Of a stretch of DNA of 64,000 nucleotides, positions 9,306 through 18,700 are shown one piece after another. The notes beneath the pieces are model-generated. The model was not told the origin of the DNA. It made no database searches and was given only the letters and a program-made list of their open reading frames with translations. Position numbers and translations under genes: made by a program. Position 1 is the stretch's first letter. Every line of letters starts with the position of its first letter. Origin of the DNA: Streptomyces sp. STR69 (GTDB lineage: Bacteria > Actinomycetota > Actinomycetes > Streptomycetales > Streptomycetaceae); contig NZ_JALJRY010000037.1 of the NCBI RefSeq assembly GCF_024519455.1, forward strand, positions 1-64,000. Direction: 5' to 3'.

Positions 9306-12300
9306 GATGTCCTCCCGGTCGCGCGTGCTGTCCAGGCCAGGGCAGCGGCGCGGGCGAGATAGAGGCAGACCTCTTCCTCGGGGAAGTTCACCGCGATGTG
9401 CCGTACGAAGTGGACGTGCAGCAGGGAGGTCAGGACGTCGTCGACGGCGACGCCCTTGGTGTCCGGGCCGGACAGATGTGGCCGGTAGGCGGCGAGCGCT
9501 GCATCGCGGTCGGCCCACGCCGACACGATGGCTGCTCCTCCGGGGGCTGCGCGCAGGGCCGCCCAGTCGTCACGAGGGTCGGCGAGACGTACGGCGTCTG
9601 TGAACTGAGGGCGGGGTACTGGCGCGGGGGCTCTGGGCGGGATGTGGTCGATCAACCAGCGCATCCCTGCTTGAGTGCTGCCGAGGAACGCGGAAGCGAT
9701 GGCGATGGAGTGCGCGGCCACCAGCGCGCGCTGGTGTGGACGCCCTGGCTGGGAGAGCTGGGCCAGGACTGCGCGCGAGTCCGCCCGGAAGACTTCCTCG
9801 GCCGCGTCCCATGCGGCACCGGAGCCCCAACGACCCATCTCCCTATAGGAGGTTGGGTAGCGCAGGTCGGCCAGCAGACCGGCGCCCCGCAGTTCGTCGG
9901 CCCATGCGCTCACCGTCCGGGCCGTCTCGGCGAATGCCTCCGGAGTGGGGAGTGCGATGCGCAGGCGTAAGTGTTGTTCGGGATCCCGGAAGCGAATGAA
10001 CCACCATGGCGGGGCGCCGAGTTGTTCAAGGAATTCGGGCAAGTGGCGGGAGAGCAGGGCGTCTTGGCGGCGGGGGTCTCCGTACAGGGTGGCCAGGAGC
10101 ACTGACGAGGCGGCCGGTGTCTGGATCTGGGCCTGTGAGAGGGCACGGGCCCGGGTGGGAGCGGGCAAGGGTGGCCACGTCGGCGGCCGGGCTGCCTTGA
10201 GAGGCACCACTACCTCGTGGGCACGGCCAGCGCACCAGCCAAATGCATCGGGTTCCGGGGCCTCGACGAGCACGGCCAGGTGCGTACCGTCGAGATGCTG
10301 ACGCAGCAGCGTCTGGTGGCCGGCCTGATCGAGGTCGAGGAACAGCCGTCGGTCGTCCTCAACGAGGAAGACCCGCTGGGGGAGCCGCCGTTGGGCCCGC
10401 CAGTCGGTGAGCGCGGCGTCCCACTCGGCCCGGGGGCGTGTCCGGCTGGGCAGTTCGGACGCTTCCAGGCGCCAGCGGGCCAGGGCCAGCACCGTGCGCC
10501 CGTACCGCAAACGCGGCAGGAACGGCATCGCCGCTGCGGCTCCCCAGTCGAACATGGTCGCCTGCGCGCACTGGGCGCGGGACAGCTCGGTGAGGAACCG
10601 CGCCAGCGGCGGAGTGTGCGTGCGCAGGCTCAGCGCGTGCATCCCGACGGCCTCGATGCGCTGGCCGCGCTCGGGGGCGGCCAGGTACATACGGCGGCCG
10701 TCGCACCCCACCGCTAGATCCTCGGGTGTGAGGACTTCGTCGCCGGGAGCACGGTGTTCTTGGAGGCTGATCAAGGTGGGCAGGATCTGCGGGGCGCGGG
10801 TGACGTGGGCGCTCTCGGGGAGCAGCGGTGGGAAGGAGAGCTGTGCGGGCACGGTATTGCCGTCCGCGGCCGGGAGATCGGCAAGCTCTGCGGCCAGGGC
10901 CTGACGGTCGCCGGGGGCCAGCATGCTGAGGAACCGACCTATAGAGACGCCGACGCCGCGGGACACGCTCACGACCTCCAGCCGGAACCGCCCGCGCTGC
11001 AACTCCCGCAGGCTGGCCGCGTGCACTCGCACCCCGATCTCCAAGTGCGGTGGCAGCCTGGGCTCGTCGGGGCCCGTGTCCAGGGCCGCAACGAGTTCGT
11101 CGGTGAGGAGCACCTCGTCGCGACCGTCGAGCACGGCGGCCTGCGCGAGGTGTACGAGGGTGTCATCCCGGGCGGAGACGCGAGGCCGGCGCGCAACGGC
11201 CGGGGCGCCCGGGTAGCCGTCGGGATAGCCGGTGCCGCTGTCCGCGACGGCCTCCGCGAGCGGCACCATCGTGCCGATGCCGTACCGCTCGTAGAACCGC
11301 TGGTGGTACTTGCTCCACGCTGCGGTCCCGTACGGGCGGGTACTTACCCGGGTCAGGATGAGGGCGGCGCGCTCGATCTCTCGGGCTACGGCCTCCGGCA
11401 GAACGATCTGCGCGTCCAGCCGTAGGTCGAACGCAACGGGGTGACGACGCAGTCCAGGCACGAGTTCCCGCATCCGCGCCGCGACGCTGTCCCGGCCGCC
11501 CCGGGTGGCGCACTCCGCCAGACCCTCGCGAACAGCGCGCAGCTCGCGCACTGTCTCAGCGACCAGGGCGAGGGTTGCGGCGTCGATCGCGTCGAGCTGG
11601 TCAAGCAGATACCCGAGTACGTTGGTCTCGGTGCTCGGCGCGTGCAGACTCGTGATCAGCACCCGCCGCCGGATCAACTCCCCTAGCAGAGCACGCGACT
11701 TCACGTGCCCGGCCCCAGGGAACTCCGCCCGGAGCTTGTCCAGGAGAGCGCCGAAGCGGATCGGCGCCCGCGTCGCGGCAAGGACCGCGCGTACAGGGTC
11801 GGTCAGTGCCAAGGACGCCTCAACCGCGCGGGTCCGGTCGTCCTGGACATCGGGCTGGAACGGCACGACGAGCCGGTCTCCCCGGCTCGTCACGGTGTTG
11901 TTGACGACAACAGGTAGCCGTTCAAGCAGGTCTGGGCACGACTCCAACTGCTCGATCACGACGTCCAGCCACTCAGCGCCGGCGCGGCCGACGGCCACGT
12001 GCTCCACGCCCCAACCTGCACGCGCCTGCGGACCGAACTGCGCGGTGGCCACGCCGGCGAACAAGCCGAAAGGTGTTGCCCGATGCTCGGACCGCAGCAG
12101 ATAGCGGGCCACGGACAGCGCCGTACGCCGCACGTCGCGCGCAGACGGATTCTCGGAGGCGCACACGCCCCGTACCTGCGCGGTCAGGACTGGGCTGGCG
12201 TGTTGCAGGGCTTCAACGACGTCGTCGTCCGACCAGACCGCGCGCAGCCACGCGATACCGGCGGCCAACCCGTTGGACGAGCGATCGTCGAGGTCAGGCA

Positions 12301-12385
12301 ACGACGGGCACGGCAGTGTTGGCCGGGCAACGGCTCGTACGAGAGCGGTCGTGCCGGTTCGGAACGCTGAGGGCGGAGCAGCCAC
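9302..12385 (-). CDS. lanB: Full-length lantibiotic dehydratase (LanB)
   Basis: About 1027 aa, the usual size of an unsplit class I LanB. The glutamylation domain is marked near its N-terminus by the helix RRTALSVARYLLRSEHRATPFGLFAGV-like block (Arg-rich, ending in TPFGLFAG). The C-terminal glutamate-elimination (SpaB_C, thiopeptide-type) domain is marked by VLLATLYGDPRRQD, PPWWFIRFRDPEQHLRLRI and YPTSYREMGRWG. The enzyme uses glutamyl-tRNA to dehydrate Ser/Thr in the precursor. Two in-frame GTG codons (12388 and 12385) follow an AAGGAGG at 12391-12397. The second gives the better spacing (5 nt) and is used here. The frame remains open far upstream through the precursor on the same strand, but that part is a shadow. 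Its stop overlaps the lanC start. Confidence 0.92.
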   Translation of the reverse strand: MAAPPSAFRTGTTALVRAVARPTLPCPSLPDLDDRSSNGLAAGIAWLRAVWSDDDVVEALQHASPVLTAQVRGVCASENPSARDVRRTALSVARYLLRSEHRATPFGLFAGVATAQFGPQARAGWGVEHVAVGRAGAEWLDVVIEQLESCPDLLERLPVVVNNTVTSRGDRLVVPFQPDVQDDRTRAVEASLALTDPVRAVLAATRAPIRFGALLDKLRAEFPGAGHVKSRALLGELIRRRVLITSLHAPSTETNVLGYLLDQLDAIDAATLALVAETVRELRAVREGLAECATRGGRDSVAARMRELVPGLRRHPVAFDLRLDAQIVLPEAVAREIERAALILTRVSTRPYGTAAWSKYHQRFYERYGIGTMVPLAEAVADSGTGYPDGYPGAPAVARRPRVSARDDTLVHLAQAAVLDGRDEVLLTDELVAALDTGPDEPRLPPHLEIGVRVHAASLRELQRGRFRLEVVSVSRGVGVSIGRFLSMLAPGDRQALAAELADLPAADGNTVPAQLSFPPLLPESAHVTRAPQILPTLISLQEHRAPGDEVLTPEDLAVGCDGRRMYLAAPERGQRIEAVGMHALSLRTHTPPLARFLTELSRAQCAQATMFDWGAAAAMPFLPRLRYGRTVLALARWRLEASELPSRTRPRAEWDAALTDWRAQRRLPQRVFLVEDDRRLFLDLDQAGHQTLLRQHLDGTHLAVLVEAPEPDAFGWCAGRAHEVVVPLKAARPPTWPPLPAPTRARALSQAQIQTPAASSVLLATLYGDPRRQDALLSRHLPEFLEQLGAPPWWFIRFRDPEQHLRLRIALPTPEAFAETARTVSAWADELRGAGLLADLRYPTSYREMGRWGSGAAWDAAEEVFRADSRAVLAQLSQPGRPHQRALVAAHSIAIASAFLGSTQAGMRWLIDHIPPRAPAPVPRPQFTDAVRLADPRDDWAALRAAPGGAAIVSAWADRDAALAAYRPHLSGPDTKGVAVDDVLTSLLHVHFVRHIAVNFPEEEVCLYLARAAALAWTARATGRTS

Positions 12386-12474
12386 CACTACCTCCTTGGG
12401 CGAGGGACGGACGGGCGGTGCCGTCACGCCGTAGAGCGCGACGGCACCGGACCGGAGAGGCTCGTAGCCTCGGG

Positions 12475-12654
12475 TCAGGCGACGTTGGTGGTGCAAGCGC
12501 CGCAGGTGGAGCCGCAGTTGTCGTCGGTCAGGTTGACCAGGCCCGCCGGGTCGGCGATCTCGACGAGGGAGATGTCGAGGTCGAACCCGTCTGTTGCCGC
12601 CGGGGTCTGGTGGCTCACCAGGGTGGTGCTTGGTACTACGGTGCTGCGCGTCAT
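12475..12654 (-). CDS. FxLD-family lanthipeptide precursor, 59 aa
   Basis: The leader contains the family signature F24-D25-L26-D27 followed by ISLVEIADP. The C-terminal core is NLTDDNCGSTCGACTTNVA, with three cysteines (C47, C51, C54) and five Ser/Thr residues available for dehydration. Up to three (methyl)lanthionine rings are therefore possible, although T43 is the only hydroxy residue upstream of C47. D44/D45 are candidate sites for the isoaspartate-forming methyltransferase encoded downstream. The ATG at 12654 has AGAGGA 6 nt upstream and is the likely start. The frame is open for another 95 codons upstream (see 12655-12939). It is the first gene of the minus-strand lanthipeptide operon, separated from lanB by ~90 bp. 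Confidence 0.92.
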   Translation of the reverse strand: MTRSTVVPSTTLVSHQTPAATDGFDLDISLVEIADPAGLVNLTDDNCGSTCGACTTNVA

Positions 12655-12939
12655 GCCAACTCCTCTGAATCGTTGTGATGTTGCGGTGGCACCCGCCTCC
12701 GGCTGCACGGCACAGCACCGCACCGCCCGAAGCGGGAATCTGGTCAGACCGCCGCCGGCCGCCGGCCGCCGCTCCATGAAGCAGGCGAGCGCCTGCGCCT
12801 TGAGGCGGTCGAGGCACGGCTCGAAGACGTAGGCCGGGGCGTGTTGCCCGTCCCACTGAAGAGGGCCGAGCCAGATCACCGGCACTGCGGTGCGCATGCA
12901 CCCGAGCCAGCAATCACCGGTGATCCATCGCCACTCCAC
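12655..12939 (-). other. In-frame upstream ORF that reads into the lanthipeptide precursor without a stop
   Basis: A GTG at 12939 with AGGAGAAG 6 nt upstream opens a frame (MEWRWITGDCW..., with CLDRLKAQALACFME) that has no stop before the precursor and continues in the same frame into it. A complete read-through would be 154 aa. The first ~60 codons look coding: Trp/Cys-rich, with an EPC-x-RL motif that suggests a small metal-binding protein. The remaining ~35 codons look non-coding. Either a small gene has lost its stop codon or a longer form of the precursor exists. Confidence 0.4.
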
Positions 12940-12956
12940 GGGAGCCTTCTCCTTTC

Positions 12957-13169
12957 CTAGGCGTTCGGGACGGTCGAGCCGACCGGCTGGCAGCCGGGTG
13001 CGCAGACCCAGAGCCGGAACGGCAGGCCCAGATGGCGCACGTCACCCAGGACTCGGCCCTTCGCGCCCAGGTACCGGGCACAGCGGGCGCACTCCATCGC
13101 CATCTGCTGTCGGGACCGGAGGCGGGCGACGTCCGGAAGAGGCTGGGTCAACGCGACCGGGGTGGTCAC
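12957..13169 (-). CDS. Small conserved-looking Cys protein, 70 aa
   Basis: The GTG at 13169 overlaps the TGA of the RsbW-like ATPase gene (GTGA), so translation is probably coupled. The protein reads MTTPVALTQPLPDVARLRSR..., then MECARCARYLGAKGRVLGDVRHLGLPFRLWVCAPGCQ. That gives two CxxC-like pairs (CARC and CAPGC) consistent with a small zinc-binding fold. I believe near-identical short proteins occur next to ATP-binding regulators in many Streptomyces genomes; the role is unknown. It is transcribed towards the lanthipeptide operon. Confidence 0.6.
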   Translation of the reverse strand: MTTPVALTQPLPDVARLRSRQQMAMECARCARYLGAKGRVLGDVRHLGLPFRLWVCAPGCQPVGSTVPNA

Positions 13170-13612
13170 TCGTCGCCCTCGATGAGGAGTTCGGCCCAGA
13201 CCTCTTTGCCCCACGGGCGCTTGCCCGAGCCATGCAGGTCATAGCCCCAGCGGTCGGCGACGGTGTCGATGAGGAGCAGGCCACGCCCTGACTCGTCGTC
13301 ATCATCAGGCGGACCAAGAACCGGCAGGCGCGAAGGTGCCCGGTCCACCACCCCGACCCGTATCCGTTCCGCGCTCGGCCGCCCGACCATCAGGCGGATC
13401 GAGTGGCACGAGGTATGCCTGACGGCGTTCGCGATCAGTTCCGAGATGATCAGCGCGGCGCGGTCAGCGAGGTTTTCGAGGTGCCATACACCGAGGGCGT
13501 CACGAACGAGCTTGCGGCCGATCTCGGCAGTGGACGGCTCGCACGGGAAGGTCTGGCTGTAGGCGGGGTGGCCGGTGGGGGCGACCTGAACTGGCGTACT
13601 GAGACTCGTCAT
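13166..13612 (-). CDS. RsbW-like ATP-binding protein (anti-sigma factor type)
   Basis: A 148-aa HATPase_c_2 (GHKL) domain protein without membrane or receiver domains. The N box is ELIANAVRHT, and the G1-type region is GRGLLLIDTVADRWGYDL after an acidic DDDDESG loop. Most members of this very large Streptomyces family are predicted anti-sigma factor kinases or regulatory ATPases with unknown partners. It is the first gene of a minus-strand group leading into the lanthipeptide operon and is divergent from the HTH/TPR regulator at 13853, across a 240-bp region with an operator-like palindrome. Confidence 0.85.
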   Translation of the reverse strand: MTSLSTPVQVAPTGHPAYSQTFPCEPSTAEIGRKLVRDALGVWHLENLADRAALIISELIANAVRHTSCHSIRLMVGRPSAERIRVGVVDRAPSRLPVLGPPDDDDESGRGLLLIDTVADRWGYDLHGSGKRPWGKEVWAELLIEGDE

Positions 13613-13747
13613 TGGGCGTGGGGCCTTCGTGTTGTCTCGGCGCCCGGCTCGCTCCCTTGGCAGGTGTCAGGGGCGGCCCGGGCCGGTCAACAGCCGCCCG
13701 TCACATGAGTGACGGGCAACCAGCAACAACACAACTCCCTTTCACAG

Positions 13748-13772
13748 CCGGTTGGTTAGGGCGATCAACCGG
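13748..13772. promoter_or_regulatory. Operator-like inverted repeat between divergent regulators
   Basis: CCGGTTG (13748-13754) and CAACCGG (13766-13772) form perfect 7-bp arms around 11 nt. The element TAGGGCGAT lies in the spacer and is repeated at 13791-13799. A TTGACC hexamer at 13800-13805 could be a -35 element, but I find no convincing -10 at the right distance. It is plausibly bound by the adjacent HTH regulator. Confidence 0.4.
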
Positions 13773-13852
13773 GCTCCCGACGGAGTCGCCTAGGGCGATT
13801 TGACCTTTCGTTTACCTGGCGGGTGCGGGGACGTGAGAGCTACCGTGCGGAC

Positions 13853-15136
13853 ATGGACACCACGCGCAACACCGTTCTCGAAGCGTGGATGGCCGAACAC
13901 GGCTACAGCTCCAACAGCCTTGCCGACACGGTGAACAGGGCTTTAGAGCGACTGACCGGGAGACCCGGCGGCCTCGACGGGTCATCGGTCCGGGCCTGGA
14001 AGGCGGGCCGGGTCAAGTGGCCAAAGTCGGCTACCCGTAAGGCACTTGAGGACGTCAGCGGTCTGCCCGCCGTCGCTCTAGGGTTCGTGCCATGGGGCCG
14101 GGCTCGGCCCACCCCAGCCCCACCGCAGCAGGAGGACCCCGATATGAAGCGCCGTACCCTCGTCGGCGGCATCGCGGCGGCTGCCGCCGCAGCAGCCGCG
14201 CCCGGCACCGCCTCCCCCCGCCGTATCGGCATGAGCGACGTCGACCGCCTCCAGAAGCGCTTCGCCGAACTCATCGCCAGCGACCACCGCCACGGCGGCC
14301 AACTCGGCATCGAGCACCGGGCCGCCGCACTCGCCGACGAAGCGCTCAACCTCCAGAACGCCGGCAGCGCCACCCAACGCGTACGCAGCAACCTCTACGC
14401 CTCCGCAGCCGCCTTCCGCTCCTCGGCGATGTGGGCCGCCATCGACGGCCGCCGCTACGACGACGCCAAGGCGCACATGCGCGAGGCCCAGGCCCTCGCC
14501 GAGATGTCCGGCGACCAAGCGATCAAGTTCCGCATCTGGAGCCACGCGGGCACCATGTACCGGCACATGGGCCGCCCCGCCGACGCGTTCGCCGCCAACG
14601 ACGTCGCCCGCAACCTCCACCTCACCCGCCGCGACCCCCTGTTCGCGTCCCTCGGCCTGGCCCGCCAGGGCGCCATCCACGGCGCGGCACAGGACCCCAC
14701 CGGTACCCGCCGCGCATTCGAGCAGGCGCAGGACGCCATGCTGCGCGCCGACCCCGCCGACTACCGCCCGGTGTGGATGCTCGCTTTCTACGACCAAGCC
14801 GAACTGGACCACTTGGCACTGTCCGCGTACCTGGCACTCGGCGACTACCCGACCGCCGAGTTCCACGCCCACCGCTGCCTGTCCGCGCTCCGGCCGCACA
14901 TGGCCCGGTCCCGCGCCATCACCACGACCCGCCTCGCCCACGCCCAACTCGCCCAAGGTGCCCCCGAAGCCGCGACCGCCACCGCGATGAAGGTCCCCAC
15001 CGAGGCTGCCACCCAGCACGCCCGAGTAACGCGCATGCTCCAAGAGTTCGGCGCAGCACTGCGCGCCACCACGCCAGGCAGTACCACCGTGCAGACGTGG
15101 ACCGAGCACGCCGCCACCTGGAGGATGGCCGCATGA
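13853..15136 (+). CDS. HTH/TPR transcriptional regulator
   Basis: 427 aa. The first ~75 residues form an XRE-like DNA-binding domain (LADTVNRALERLTG, then SSVRAWKAGRVKWPKSATRKALEDVSG). A linker contains MKRRTLVGGIAAAAAAAAAPG, a sequence like a Tat or hydrophobic helix. That is common in this Streptomyces regulator family and probably not an export signal here. The rest is TPR-like helical pairs (AAALADEALNLQNAG, YDDAKAHMREAQALAEMSG, MYRHMGRPADAFAANDVA). Such proteins often sense small peptides or ligands through the TPR region. The start is the ATG at 13853; a GTG at 13823 is also in frame. The stop overlaps the GNAT gene (ATGA). The position suggests control of the neighbouring RiPP cluster, which is inference. 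Confidence 0.75.
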   Translation: MDTTRNTVLEAWMAEHGYSSNSLADTVNRALERLTGRPGGLDGSSVRAWKAGRVKWPKSATRKALEDVSGLPAVALGFVPWGRARPTPAPPQQEDPDMKRRTLVGGIAAAAAAAAAPGTASPRRIGMSDVDRLQKRFAELIASDHRHGGQLGIEHRAAALADEALNLQNAGSATQRVRSNLYASAAAFRSSAMWAAIDGRRYDDAKAHMREAQALAEMSGDQAIKFRIWSHAGTMYRHMGRPADAFAANDVARNLHLTRRDPLFASLGLARQGAIHGAAQDPTGTRRAFEQAQDAMLRADPADYRPVWMLAFYDQAELDHLALSAYLALGDYPTAEFHAHRCLSALRPHMARSRAITTTRLAHAQLAQGAPEAATATAMKVPTEAATQHARVTRMLQEFGAALRATTPGSTTVQTWTEHAATWRMAA

Positions 15137-15672
15137 CCACGGCGCCCGCCATCGAACTCCGCACGTTCACCACCCTCGACACCGTCCGCGGCGACCTCCT
15201 CGACGTGTACGCCGAGGTGCGCGCCCCGCTGCTGCACCTGCCGAACTACGCGGTCACCGCGTTCGGCGAGCGCCTGGACCGGCACGCCACCGAGCCGGGG
15301 TTCGTTGCTGTCCTCGCGTACGCGGACGGACATCCGGTCGGCTACGCCTACGGCAACACCATCGAGCACGGCGACCGGTACTGGCAACGCACCAGCCCGA
15401 CGCCGGACAGGAAGTACACCGAGCGTCCAGCCTTGGCCCTGAAGGAGATCGGTGTTCGGCCGACGTGGCGGAAGACCGGCACCGCCCGCCGCATCCACGA
15501 CGCTCTCCTCGCCACACGCGACGAGCCGTTCGTCACGCTCATGGTCAACCCGGCTGCCGGGGACGGAAAAGTTCACGTGCTCTACGAGTCGTGGGGGTAC
15601 GAGGACATCGGCCAGAGCCAGCCGTCACCGGCCTCGCCGATTCTCACCGTGATGATCCGCGGCACCCGCTGA
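15133..15672 (+). CDS. GNAT-family N-acetyltransferase
   Basis: 179 aa, starting in an ATGA overlap with the regulator, so the two are co-translated. GNAT features include strands FVAVLAYADGHPVGYAYG, the motif-A region LKEIGVRPTWRKTGTARRIHDALL (a variant of the Q/RxxGxG/A acetyl-CoA loop) and the motif-B end VHVLYESWGYEDIGQ. The substrate is unknown. Regulator-GNAT pairs of this kind are common in Streptomyces. A link to the lanthipeptide is possible but unsupported. Confidence 0.8.
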   Translation: MTTAPAIELRTFTTLDTVRGDLLDVYAEVRAPLLHLPNYAVTAFGERLDRHATEPGFVAVLAYADGHPVGYAYGNTIEHGDRYWQRTSPTPDRKYTERPALALKEIGVRPTWRKTGTARRIHDALLATRDEPFVTLMVNPAAGDGKVHVLYESWGYEDIGQSQPSPASPILTVMIRGTR

Positions 15673-15783
15673 CCGATGCCCATCGTGAACCGCCGTCTCC
15701 AAGCCGCACAGCCGCTGGCAGAAGGCGGAAAGGAGGTAACACGAACCTACTCGCGGCGAGATGGTCCGTCGTAACCTAAGTGA

Positions 15784-18700
15784 GTGGCGAACGTAGAGCT
15801 TGGTACCGATGTCGTTGAGCTGACGCTGCCGGATGTTCTTCGGCACAGCCAGACCGGGGAACTTTCGATTCCCACCCAAAATCCTGCTCTATTGCCACTT
15901 TCCGATCTCGACCCTGAAGTCTTCGAAAGGCTTATCGCGGAGATCGTCAGCCGCCGGAACAACATCGGGGTTCAGTTCTACGGCCGGCGGGGCCAGAAAC
16001 AGTACGGTCTAGATGTCGTCGAGCGCGAGACTCCATCGGCACGGATTCTCTATCAAGTAAAGAGATTTGAAGAGCTCACTGGCGCCAAGCTCCGAGAAGC
16101 TGCCGATGAGTATGCAGGGCCGCCTCGGCCGCCCGGTTACAGAGGCAAAGCTCGAAAATTCTCTCCACGTCGTTTTGTAATCGTGACTTCGGCTGGACTG
16201 GACAGAGATACCGAAAATGTTGATGCGCTTGAAGCATTGCAGACCAAGTACGCCGGAGATCTAGAGATCGACGCTTGGGGCGCCGAAGCTCTCAGTCGCA
16301 TGTTGCGTGATATGCCATATCTAGTGTACGCAGTTTTCGGGCCCCAATGGGCGAAGGCATACTGTGGCTATGAGCCATCACCGTCGAACCCTGCAGCGCC
16401 GAAATCACTGGGGCTCGTTGAAGATCCTATCGCTGTTCTCCAGTTGGATGCCTTGGAAACTGATGCCACCCAGGCTGAGCCAACAGACCCGCTCCAGGCT
16501 TCCCGACTCTTTGGGAGGGTTGCGGAGGGCCTACTCCAAGGGAATTTTCCAGGGCACGCAACAGAGATGCGTCGCCGCCAGGCAAAGGCAGCACAGGCTG
16601 GAGGCGATCACGCGACTGCGTTCAAGGTATTGTTCGACTTGGCATTGCAGCGTGTGCTCGCTGGCTCAACCAGTACCGTACGCTCTTTGCTGAGCAATTT
16701 GGAGAGCCTAGCGCCACATCGCGGTGACGTAGAGCAGGCGGAGCTTTCAGCACTTACTTGCGCCGCCAACTGGTACGGCGAAGGTAGCAATCTCAACAAG
16801 AGCGTCTCGGCACTCCGTACGTTGGTCAAAGCGAAGGCCCTACGAGCGGGATTGTTTTCGTGTCTACTTCTTGAGCAAGCTGTAGTCGATGGTCTATACG
16901 ACTTCATTCCTGCACGCTCGGTCGTCACGGCTACGGACCAACATACGACTGCCCGACTGATCGAATTGCGCGATCTGGCTTCGGCGGCTACCAGCCCGGA
17001 CGTAGAAATCCGGGCACGACTGCTCTGTGCGGTTGCCGATGCGTCATTGGCTGCGACAGCGGGACCAGACGAGGTTGACGCCGTCTATCGCAGAGGGGTT
17101 GACGATGCCCTCGCCGGGCGCTTCCTCCGCGCGCGCGGCCTGGTGGCCTCTCGCGCTGCGTATGCGTTCGCGACCCATGGAGACGTCGAGCGAGCCGACA
17201 GCTATTGGCGCCAGGCAGCGATCGCCAGCAGCGAGGAAAGCTACTACGGCGATGCACTGGGCGCAATGTGGTCCTCGCGCCTGCAGGAATGGGATAGGGG
17301 TCGATTCGACCTTCCTGGGCTGCAGCCCATTGCCAACGCTCTGCCGAACCGCCATCGCCTACTGGCTGCATCGTATGATCCAGAGCTTGAAGCAATGCAG
17401 GCTGCACACAGAGATAGACTTCCCGACGCATTTGAAAGCACCCGCCGCTATTTGTGGGAGCGCCGATTGGCCGGGCACCTGCAGGGAGAGATTCTTGCTT
17501 TGAAGCTGTTTGGCGAGGTCCTTGAAGCGAGTGGTCACCCGCTTGATGCACTGGAATGTTACATCCGCAGCGGTGAGGCATCTCAAGCTAAGAAAGTAGC
17601 TCAAGGGCTGCCAGAAACTGTAGATGTCAGCATGTGGGTTGAGTCTCCACTACGTCGACGTCGTGCTGCAGCGGTGCAGGTGATCGGCGTACAAAGCTCG
17701 ACCGTGCCGGACAACGACGTGCCAGAGGTAATTGAAACGTTGCTTGAGGTTGCCGAGGGCGTGTGGCATGCGCCCGCATTTCAGGTACGCCCCGAGCGTG
17801 ACGCATTGGAAGCTATCGCACGATTCGGCACACGCATTCCCGAGGCAGCTGTCGATAGAGTCCTTACGACAGCAGAGCCTGCACTGGAAAATAGCACTCG
17901 AATCAGTGATATCATCGCGAATCTTCTTGTCCAGACCTATTGGGCAGTCGAGTCTCGCCGCCAGGATGTCGCGGCGGCGATTGGACAAATGCTACGGCTT
18001 CCACAGCCAAATCCAGATCTCTGGAATTTGGTGGAGGAAATCCCAGGGGAAGCACGTGAACCATTGCTTCGAGTTGTCACCGCGCTTGCTGAACAGGGCC
18101 AGCAGTCGGCAATCGAAGCCTTGGCCAGCTGGGGCATCGCGACGCAGTCTGTTCAACTCGCTGCACGTCGGGCCTGTGCGGCATTGTTGAGACGGCGCGT
18201 CGGCGTTCCCCGAACTATGACATCTATGGGCACCCAGCAGTCAACTACGGTAAATCTGCTACTCACACTACTCGCTGCCGACGAACTCGTTCAATTCTCT
18301 CCAGGCGAGTTCACCCTCCATAAATCTCGACCCGCTGGTGGCGTGCTAGCGGCGCACCAAACCTTCTCGCCCACCGACTCCCCCTCGTCAACTAATGCGG
18401 AAATTAATTCGGGCGATGACGCATTGGACAGTACTGCATATATTGCTGCTGGACCACCCGGAGAAATCACAGTAGCCCTGGCGTCCCACATGACGGCCAT
18501 TATCGAAGACTCGCAGCAGGGTGCCGCGTTCCGCGCAGAAACAGCTAGGGCCTTGCGATGCCTTGTGCTGCAGATTCCACGGGTTACCGCGAGGGGTCTG
18601 GCTCTACGTCTAATCGCAGTGCAGAGAACCCCGAATTACAGCAAGACAGACCAACTCGAAATTGATTCAAATCACCCTTTGAGTCGATTCAAGTTGAATA

